From an uncultured bacterium (lineage in GTDB: Bacteria > Cloacimonadota > Cloacimonadia > Cloacimonadales > Cloacimonadaceae), in NCBI GenBank assembly GCA_937924555.1, contig CALDSN010000172.1, positions 1 to 6,519 of the forward strand: a stretch of 6,519 nt of DNA, read 5' to 3'. Below the pieces are notes generated by a model that worked only from the letters and a program-made list of their open reading frames with translations, did no database searches and was not told where the DNA came from. Positions 1-4,824 of the stretch are shown here, one piece after another (the stretch's first letter is position 1; each line of letters begins with the position of its first letter). The translations under genes were made by a program, and so were the position numbers.

Positions 1-50
1 GGCGACCACCGAGATCTACACTCTTTCCCTACACGACGCTCTTCCGATCT
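1..50 (+). other. Illumina P5/TruSeq universal adapter (sequencing artefact)
   Basis: These 50 bases match, base for base from memory, the last 50 bases of the 58-base Illumina universal (P5) adapter, including the flow-cell part (starting GGCGACCACC) and the read-1 primer site ending in CTCTTCCGATCT. Genomic sequence begins at base 51, directly after the ligation end of the adapter. This is untrimmed library sequence at a contig end, not biology, and any ORF or motif called in it should be discarded. It also shows that the contig really stops at 51, in the middle of a gene. Confidence 0.98.
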
Positions 51-73
51 GCAATATCAAACCAAATCTTCAT
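51..73 (-). CDS. Start of a truncated gene (MKIWFDI...), possibly a DUF354-type glycosyltransferase-like protein
   Basis: Only seven codons plus two bases survive before the adapter. Read on the minus strand, an ATG at 73-71 opens M-K-I-W-F-D-I. It begins 2 bases after the TAG of the acetyltransferase gene (76-78), and AGGAA at 79-83 gives a Shine-Dalgarno-like site 5 bases from the ATG, so it looks like a genuine tightly coupled operon start. MKIWFDI or MKIWIDI is the typical first beta strand of DUF354 proteins, which have a GT-B-like fold and are often found in surface-glycan loci. MKI-hydrophobic starts are also common in other glycosyltransferases, so the family call is a guess. The gene continues beyond the contig end. 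Confidence 0.5.
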
Positions 74-75
74 AG

Positions 76-552
76 CTATTCCTGAAACTCCTTGATGACT
101 TTGGCAGGCGCACCCACAGCCACGCAATAATCCGGCACATCCTTGGTAACCACGGCACCAGCGCCTATTATAGCCCCTTTACCAATGGTAACACCAGGCA
201 TAATAATAGCACCGATCCCTATGTGAGCACCTTCTTTTATCAGAATCCCTGCTTTCTTAAAGGGCATTGTGCCAACCCAATCACCTCGTTTATACTGCGA
301 TAAATCCCGTTGATGAGTAAGCAGCATGCAACCTGCAGTGAGGAACACATTATCCTCTATCACCACTCTATCGGGTCCATCATCGTCAATAAAGGTATCC
401 AACCCCACCAGCACATTCTTGCCTATCTTAACTCCCCGCAAACGGTGGAAGAAGACACGGACAAAGCCCGGAAAGCAATGCCTGGCAAAGTGGTGAAACA
501 GCCTGTTACCCAAGCCTCTAACAATCGCAGTAAGCGACCTCTTTTGTCTCAT
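76..552 (-). CDS. LbH (hexapeptide-repeat) O-acetyltransferase, 158 aa
   Basis: Predicted cytoplasmic acyl-CoA-dependent acetyltransferase of the maltose/galactoside/WcaF-like LbH group, probably acetylating a sugar or glycan precursor. After a basic N-terminus (1-40), hexapeptide repeats run from about 41 (VKIGKN, VVIEDN) to 150. The likely catalytic His is H80 (LLTH), followed by the usual loop (81-101). The C-terminal repeats (IGIGAIIMPGVTIGKG, 111-126) lead into the family-typical ending VVTKDVPDYCVAVGAPAKVIKEF. Length is normal for a stand-alone enzyme. The ATG is supported by AGAGGG at 557-562, four bases away, which overlaps the stop codon of the preceding glycosyltransferase gene; the 8-base spacing implies translational coupling. 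The acceptor cannot be read from the sequence. Acetyl-CoA is the usual donor in this family, but another acyl group is possible. Confidence 0.9.
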   Translation of the reverse strand: MRQKRSLTAIVRGLGNRLFHHFARHCFPGFVRVFFHRLRGVKIGKNVLVGLDTFIDDDGPDRVVIEDNVFLTAGCMLLTHQRDLSQYKRGDWVGTMPFKKAGILIKEGAHIGIGAIIMPGVTIGKGAIIGAGAVVTKDVPDYCVAVGAPAKVIKEFQE

Positions 553-556
553 TATT

Positions 557-562
557 CCCTCT
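557..562 (-). promoter_or_regulatory. Ribosome binding site AGAGGG for the 158-aa acetyltransferase
   Basis: On the minus strand AGAGGG is followed by the spacer AATA and then ATG at 552. It overlaps the TAG stop (561-563) of the upstream glycosyltransferase gene, so a terminating ribosome would be placed to reinitiate. It supports the ATG at 552 as the true start. Confidence 0.65.
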
Positions 563-1619
563 ATATCCTATCTATCAGCTCTTGCCATTTAGCAGCAGCC
601 GAATAATGCGAGTGTTCTGCCACGATTATCTCTCTTGCAGCAGCTTTTATCTCTTTCATTTCAGCTTCTCGCTCATATGCCATTAGCATCAATTCATTTA
701 GTTTTTCTTGGTCTCCTGCTTTGAAGCAGAACCCTGTCTTACCATCTTTTATAATATCGGCTATGTTCCCCACATCAGAGGATATACACAGCATCTCACA
801 GCTCATGGCTTCCATCAGCGAGCAGGGCAAACCTTCTGTATCAGACGCCATTACGAATATCCTGCCTTGCTGCAGCCAATACCTAGTATCCTGCTGAAAG
901 CCTTTGAACTCGATATTATCCTGCAAGCCAAGCTTTTGCACCATTTGCTTCAAGCTCTCCTCGGCACTGCCATATCCAATCACTGCTAATCTAACTGTCG
1001 GATGGCTCTTGGCAAGCTTGGCAATGCTACTGATTATCTTATGCGCACCTTTGTATTCCTCCAGCCTGCCCACATACACAAAGTCATAAGGCTTTTCCCC
1101 ACCTAAAGGGGTGAAGTAATCCGTATCAATGGTACTGTGTAGCACCTTCACATGCCTATAGCCCATCTTCTGCCAGAAGCTGAGGGATTTCTCCCCGGGG
1201 ACATTCAACCTGATTGCTTTAGAGATTACATGCCGCAGAAACCAACCTTTTACCGTCTTGACTGCCAATAGCTGGTCGTCGTTACCCGTCTGCCCCAACA
1301 CATAGGGAATTCCGGTTAGCAGCGAAGCAATATACGCATAGTAGAAATGTGGCACATAGTGATACGCCAGCAGGAACTTCGGTTTATATTCACTTGCCAG
1401 TTTGGCAAGCATCAGCGGTGCCACAATGGTATTTAGCAAAGGGTTCTTACACAGCTTGGGAAGTATCTTATACTCCAGCTTGGCTATCGCAGAACCTTTG
1501 CTCTTCCTCAGCACCACTATCTTGTTCACTATATCCAGCTTACTAAGCGGGATGAACTTCGCCTCAAAGGTGCCGGGACCCATCTTGCAGGAGCTTACGA
1601 TGTTTATCTTCTTGTTCAT
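561..1619 (-). CDS. GT4-type glycosyltransferase, 352 aa
   Basis: Predicted retaining GT-B glycosyltransferase that moves a sugar from a nucleotide donor to a growing surface glycan at the inner face of the membrane. The N-terminal acceptor domain (about 1-170) carries a glycine-containing loop, KMGPGTFEA (12-20), and the segment YHYVPHFYYAYIASLLTGIPYVLG (86-109). The C-terminal Glycos_transf_1 domain (about 178-345) shows YVGRLEEYKG (182-191), the nucleotide-binding VIGYGS (213-218) and a full E-x7-E motif, E262 to E270 (TEGLPCSLME), then SSDVGNIADII. No signal peptide or clear transmembrane helix is seen. Its ATG overlaps the TGA of the CapK-like gene (ATGA, 1616-1619), so the two are translationally coupled; only a weak GAAG lies upstream. 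The sugar specificity cannot be inferred. Confidence 0.92.
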   Translation of the reverse strand: MNKKINIVSSCKMGPGTFEAKFIPLSKLDIVNKIVVLRKSKGSAIAKLEYKILPKLCKNPLLNTIVAPLMLAKLASEYKPKFLLAYHYVPHFYYAYIASLLTGIPYVLGQTGNDDQLLAVKTVKGWFLRHVISKAIRLNVPGEKSLSFWQKMGYRHVKVLHSTIDTDYFTPLGGEKPYDFVYVGRLEEYKGAHKIISSIAKLAKSHPTVRLAVIGYGSAEESLKQMVQKLGLQDNIEFKGFQQDTRYWLQQGRIFVMASDTEGLPCSLMEAMSCEMLCISSDVGNIADIIKDGKTGFCFKAGDQEKLNELMLMAYEREAEMKEIKAAAREIIVAEHSHYSAAAKWQELIDRI

Positions 1620-2953
1620 TTCTTCACTTTGGAGATCACATAGCGGAATTTCCCTGCCACTGTTTGGGGGATGCTATCCACTTTGTTCACTTGGATTCTT
1701 ATCCCTTCGCCCAAGTTGTGCTTCAACACTTCCATGATGTTCTGCTCGTCCTTGGCGGAATAGCTGTCCTTGGCTACGATGTTTAGCACCATCAAGTCTT
1801 CCTCTTCCTGCACGAGCTGGAATTTATCCAGTATGTCGTACAAGGCTTCAAAGGGCATGGACAAGCCGTTGATATACCTGCCATTGGGTAGTTCAATCAG
1901 GTCGGAAGAGCGTCCAATAATCCTATCCAAACGCGGCAACTTCCTGCCACAGGAGCACTCCTTCGAACCATTTATCGCCATATCTCCCGGAGCGTAGCGG
2001 ATAAAAGGCATACAATAGCTGCACAGCGAGGTTATCACCACCTCTCCTTCAGCTCCGGGAGCAGCATCGTTTCCTGCGGAATCTACCACTTCGAACTTAC
2101 ATGTCTCTATACAGGTGTGATATCCGTCATTCACTTCGCATTGGTTGGCACTGGCAGTGCCCTCTCCACAGCCATAGGCATCGGTAACCTTACAGCCAAA
2201 GATAGCTTCTATCTGCGAACGCTGATAATCGTGAAGCATCTCCGCAGTGGTGAAAACCCCCTTCATCGGAACCTGGATACCTTTCTTCGCAAGGAAGCGG
2301 GCAAACACATATATAGCGGAGGGATAGCCCCGCATGAACCTGATCTTATACTTCCTAATGTTGGCAAGGTGCAGCTCCAAATCTGCATCGGTGAGGTGCA
2401 TGATATGAATGTCGTAGTTTAGCTGCAAAGCACGCCAAAGCTTGGTTCTGAGCCCAAACCTACCCCGATTGTACATAGAGCCACCCTTCATCATCACGAT
2501 TCTATCGCTGCCAAAATCGTATCCCCCCCAATTGAAGGTGCGTATCTTGGTGGCATGTATCAAGCCCCAGGCTTTGGCATCGTTGTAATATTTGAAAGGT
2601 ACACCGGTTGTGCCACCCGTGGAACGCTCCATTGGGTGATAGCTGCTGAAGTTATCAGCCGTGAATCCCTGATAATCTGCCAGCACCTGCTCTTTCTTAA
2701 GGATGGGGAACTTCTTTATGTCATCTATACTCTTAATGTCCGATGGGTGCATCCCCATGCCGTCCATCAACTTACGGTAGTATGTAGTATGTTCATAAGA
2801 GTGCTTAACCATTTCTTTGAACATCTTTGATTGGTAGTCGTGTATCTGGTCCAAGCTCCAAAACTGGTTTTCGTTCACAAACTTCATCATTTGCTTTAGG
2901 CTGAACCCATATCTCAAGCCCATAAGGTAAAAGGTTATCTGGGTTTGGTTCAT
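1616..2953 (-). CDS. CapK/PaaK-like adenylate-forming enzyme (phenylacetate-CoA ligase family), 445 aa
   Basis: Member of the ANL adenylating superfamily, closest in architecture to phenylacetate-CoA ligase and to the capsule-locus protein CapK. Visible motifs in order: ATP-binding P-loop STGGTTGVPF (111-120), YGCGEG (260-265), GEVVITSL (303-310), FIRYAPGD (317-324), RIIGRSSD (344-351) and a C-terminal TVAGKFRYV (431-439) in which K435 is the probable catalytic lysine. It therefore appears catalytically complete. Family members activate a carboxylic acid as acyl-AMP and usually pass it to CoA. In glycan loci the true substrate is generally unknown; transfer of an organic or amino acid to a sugar is my inference. 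The start is backed by purine-rich AAAGGGAAG (2956-2964). It lies 39 bases after an acyltransferase gene and overlaps the following glycosyltransferase by 4 bases. Confidence 0.88.
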   Translation of the reverse strand: MNQTQITFYLMGLRYGFSLKQMMKFVNENQFWSLDQIHDYQSKMFKEMVKHSYEHTTYYRKLMDGMGMHPSDIKSIDDIKKFPILKKEQVLADYQGFTADNFSSYHPMERSTGGTTGVPFKYYNDAKAWGLIHATKIRTFNWGGYDFGSDRIVMMKGGSMYNRGRFGLRTKLWRALQLNYDIHIMHLTDADLELHLANIRKYKIRFMRGYPSAIYVFARFLAKKGIQVPMKGVFTTAEMLHDYQRSQIEAIFGCKVTDAYGCGEGTASANQCEVNDGYHTCIETCKFEVVDSAGNDAAPGAEGEVVITSLCSYCMPFIRYAPGDMAINGSKECSCGRKLPRLDRIIGRSSDLIELPNGRYINGLSMPFEALYDILDKFQLVQEEEDLMVLNIVAKDSYSAKDEQNIMEVLKHNLGEGIRIQVNKVDSIPQTVAGKFRYVISKVKK

Positions 2954-2955
2954 AA

Positions 2956-2964
2956 CTTCCCTTT
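2956..2964 (-). promoter_or_regulatory. Purine-rich ribosome binding site for the CapK-like gene
   Basis: AAAGGGAAG on the minus strand ends two bases before the ATG at 2953, with its GGG core about 5 bases further upstream. It is the only feature seen in the short spacer 2954-2992 and supports the chosen start. Confidence 0.5.
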
Positions 2965-2992
2965 ATTATCGTATAATCATCTTTATCACAGA

Positions 2993-3505
2993 CTAATCGC
3001 GCATTTTAATCAGCTTCGCCGGAACTCCGCCATAGATGCCATACTCCACAGTATCCTTGGTCAGCACCGCAGCAGCACCCACGATGCAGCCTTTCTTAAC
3101 GGTTAAACCGGGCATCATAATCACCCGCAAACCGAACCACACATCGTCCTCTATCACAGATTTCATATCATAATTCCCGTGCTGCATTTCCATGGGGATT
3201 TCTTTATTGCCATAACCGTGCATCTTACCCAGGATAATGCTCTCACGGGCTATCATCACATGGTTACCGATACTCACATTGTCTAGGCGTATCTCGTCGT
3301 TTATGCGGCAGTTATCGCCAAAGCTGATATTCTTGCCATTGCCCACATACACATGTTTCATGATGCGGCAGTTTTTCCCCACGGGCATCAGATGCCTGAG
3401 GATACTGATGCGGATGCTGTTACACAGCTTGCCGATAAGCGGCATGTGATATCCCGGTAAGTGATAGGCAAAGCCATAATATAAGGCGAGCCAAAACATC
3501 CTCAT
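2993..3505 (-). CDS. LbH acyltransferase (WcaF-like/maltose-acetyltransferase-like), 170 aa
   Basis: Predicted acyl-CoA-dependent sugar O-acetyltransferase. The N-terminus (MRMFWLALYYGFAYHLPGYH) is hydrophobic and aromatic, and may lie against the membrane. Hexapeptide repeats follow (ISFGDN, VSIGNH, SVIEDDVWFG), then MMPGLTVKKGCIVGAAAVLTKD and the family-typical ending YGGVPAKLIKM. The likely catalytic His is in GKMHGYG (H96 from this start). An in-frame TTG at 3520 would add five residues, but those codons contain AAGGAG, a strong Shine-Dalgarno site six bases before the ATG at 3505, so I place the start there. A further ATG at 3499 is less well spaced. The gene lies downstream of the hairpin repeat and 39 bases before the CapK-like gene, which makes a functional link between the two plausible. 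The acceptor and acyl donor are unknown. Confidence 0.87.
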   Translation of the reverse strand: MRMFWLALYYGFAYHLPGYHMPLIGKLCNSIRISILRHLMPVGKNCRIMKHVYVGNGKNISFGDNCRINDEIRLDNVSIGNHVMIARESIILGKMHGYGNKEIPMEMQHGNYDMKSVIEDDVWFGLRVIMMPGLTVKKGCIVGAAAVLTKDTVEYGIYGGVPAKLIKMRD

Positions 3506-3511
3506 AAGGTT

Positions 3512-3517
3512 CTCCTT
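3512..3517 (-). promoter_or_regulatory. Shine-Dalgarno AAGGAG that decides the start at 3505
   Basis: On the minus strand AAGGAG is followed by the six-base spacer AACCTT and then ATG at 3505. This is the best-formed ribosome binding site in the window. It lies inside the extension that a TTG start at 3520 would give, so that TTG is unlikely to be used. Confidence 0.8.
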
Positions 3518-3579
3518 CAAGTTTCCAAAGGTCTATGTTAGATTCATGTGTAGCAGTATATTCTGCCTTCGCTCTTGGC

Positions 3580-3639
3580 ATCATTACATAATCATTACAT
3601 GTTTATTACGGATGAAACATGCAATGATTATGTAATGAT
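3580..3639 (-). repeat. Long inverted repeat: 25-bp arms, 10-base loop, each arm a tandem 11-mer
   Basis: The arms at 3580-3604 and 3615-3639 are reverse complements at 24 of 25 positions and enclose the loop 3605-3614. Each arm contains two near-identical 11-base units (ATCATTACATA then ATCATTACATG on the left). In RNA made from the minus strand, the direction of the operon, the one mismatch becomes a G-U pair, so the whole stem can pair; in plus-strand RNA it would be an A-C mismatch. The stem is AT-rich, and no T-run follows it on the minus strand, so it is not a standard intrinsic terminator. It sits in the only long non-coding stretch (3506-3693). It could be a dispersed intergenic repeat, an mRNA-processing or attenuation hairpin, or a dyad for a DNA-binding protein. 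Confidence 0.88.
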
Positions 3640-3693
3640 TAAGCAATTGCATCAGGAAACAAGCACCGGAACGGCAAAAAAGTAAGTATCTGG

Positions 3694-4812
3694 TTACAAA
3701 CAGCCAAGAATGTTCTTAACCCTTTGTTCCCAAGTGTATAGCTTCATCACTTCAGCTCTTGCCGTGTTGGCAATCTTGTTGTCCCCAATATTCTCCAAGG
3801 CTTCTCCCACCTTGTCCCGAAGGTCACTATAGGATTCAGGATTGGCGATATAGGCATTTTCTCCGTGGCGCAAAACCTCGCGAATTGTGGGAAATCCATG
3901 CGCTACCACAATCCGCTCCGCTGCCATATATTCAAAAACCTTCAGCGGTGAACAATAGTTTATGGTTGGTACATCCTTGGACCACAAGCCCAGCAACACA
4001 TCTGCGGCAAAGAGATAAAGAGGGGTTTCGGCATGGGGAACCTGACCGCTGAAGATGATGTTCTGCAGTTTACGGCTGGCAGCGATGCCACGATACTTTT
4101 CCACCTGTGCTTGGGGTCCGCCCACAACGCAGAAATGCGTATCCGGCATATCGGCAGCAAGCTGAATGATATCCCCAATACGGCGGTTTTCGTATAGCCT
4201 GCCAACATAGGAGACGATGCGAGCTTCAGCAGGTAAACCAAGCTTTGTGCGGGCTTGCTCTTTGCTCATCACGGCGGCAAATTGAGAGCCATCCACACCA
4301 TCATGGGCGGTGAAAGTGTATTTAGCTGCTATGCCTTGTTGAATCCAATACTGTGTTAAAGCCTCACTGATGCACACCACTTTGGCAATTCTTCCGGCAT
4401 TGACCAGCTTGATAAACGAACGCTTCCAGAAAGCATCCAGCCATTTCTTTGCCTCATGAAAGCGCTTGTTGTGCAGCTCCATGATAATGGGAACCTTGCT
4501 TTTTGCAGCCTGGCGTAGGATTATGGGTGAGCGGACATAGCATAAATCGGGATTAACTTGGCGGATTGCCTTGTTTATGGAAAGAGTGTTCAGATACTTG
4601 GCAATGCGGGGATTCCTGCTAAGTGCTTTGCGGAAACTGACACGATAAGCATCTTGGGAGTTATACCGATAATCCTTTGCAGCTTCGCTTTCCGGGAGAG
4701 AGAGGATAACCTCGTGTCCCAAGGAAGCAAAAGCCTTGCACATGGATTTAACCTGAACTAGATTGGCTTCCTCAGAGCTTAGGGGAGTGTTGTGCAAGTA
4801 TAAAATCTTCAT
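3694..4812 (-). CDS. GT4-type glycosyltransferase, 372 aa
   Basis: Predicted cytoplasmic GT-B glycosyltransferase for surface-glycan assembly. The N-terminal domain opens with MKILYLHNTPLSSEEANLVQ, a Rossmann first strand and donor-side loop, then LGHEVIL (31-37). PIIMELHNKRF (108-118) and VVCISEAL (145-152) are typical of GT4 proteins. The C-terminal domain has YVGRLYENR (202-210), VVGGP (229-233) and SPLKVFEYMAAERIVVA (288-304), with E294 as the conserved second glutamate; the first position of the usual E-x7-E is Y286, as in the SPLK-FEYM subgroup. The gene starts 12 bases after the stop of the fused glycosyltransferase gene. No strong Shine-Dalgarno is seen, so coupled translation is likely. 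It is followed by the hairpin-containing gap. Donor and acceptor sugars cannot be assigned. Confidence 0.92.
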   Translation of the reverse strand: MKILYLHNTPLSSEEANLVQVKSMCKAFASLGHEVILSLPESEAAKDYRYNSQDAYRVSFRKALSRNPRIAKYLNTLSINKAIRQVNPDLCYVRSPIILRQAAKSKVPIIMELHNKRFHEAKKWLDAFWKRSFIKLVNAGRIAKVVCISEALTQYWIQQGIAAKYTFTAHDGVDGSQFAAVMSKEQARTKLGLPAEARIVSYVGRLYENRRIGDIIQLAADMPDTHFCVVGGPQAQVEKYRGIAASRKLQNIIFSGQVPHAETPLYLFAADVLLGLWSKDVPTINYCSPLKVFEYMAAERIVVAHGFPTIREVLRHGENAYIANPESYSDLRDKVGEALENIGDNKIANTARAEVMKLYTWEQRVKNILGCL

Positions 4813-4824
4813 GCTGTGCTTACT

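Noticed and set aside
310..606. Plus-strand open frame of 98 aa
   Set aside because: It lies antisense to the acetyltransferase and the glycosyltransferase end, has no recognisable domain, and has low-complexity codon-shadow composition. The same holds for the other plus-strand frames across the window.
3580..3639. Tandem 11-mers as a CRISPR array
   Set aside because: The units are adjacent without spacers and too short; the arrangement is palindromic, not direct repeats with unique spacers.
3676..3681. T6 run (minus strand) after the 372-aa gene as an intrinsic terminator
   Set aside because: The only stem just before it is a 4-bp GGTT/AACC pairing separated from the T-run by about 10 bases, too weak and badly spaced.
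3506..3693. A promoter for the downstream genes
   Set aside because: AT-rich hexamers resembling -35/-10 boxes can be picked out, but none has convincing paired spacing, and the strong palindrome produces chance matches. I left it uncalled.
3960..4241. Minus-strand frame of 93 aa inside the 372-aa glycosyltransferase
   Set aside because: It is a different frame on the same strand, wholly inside a gene with clear GT4 motifs, and its sequence resembles no known fold.
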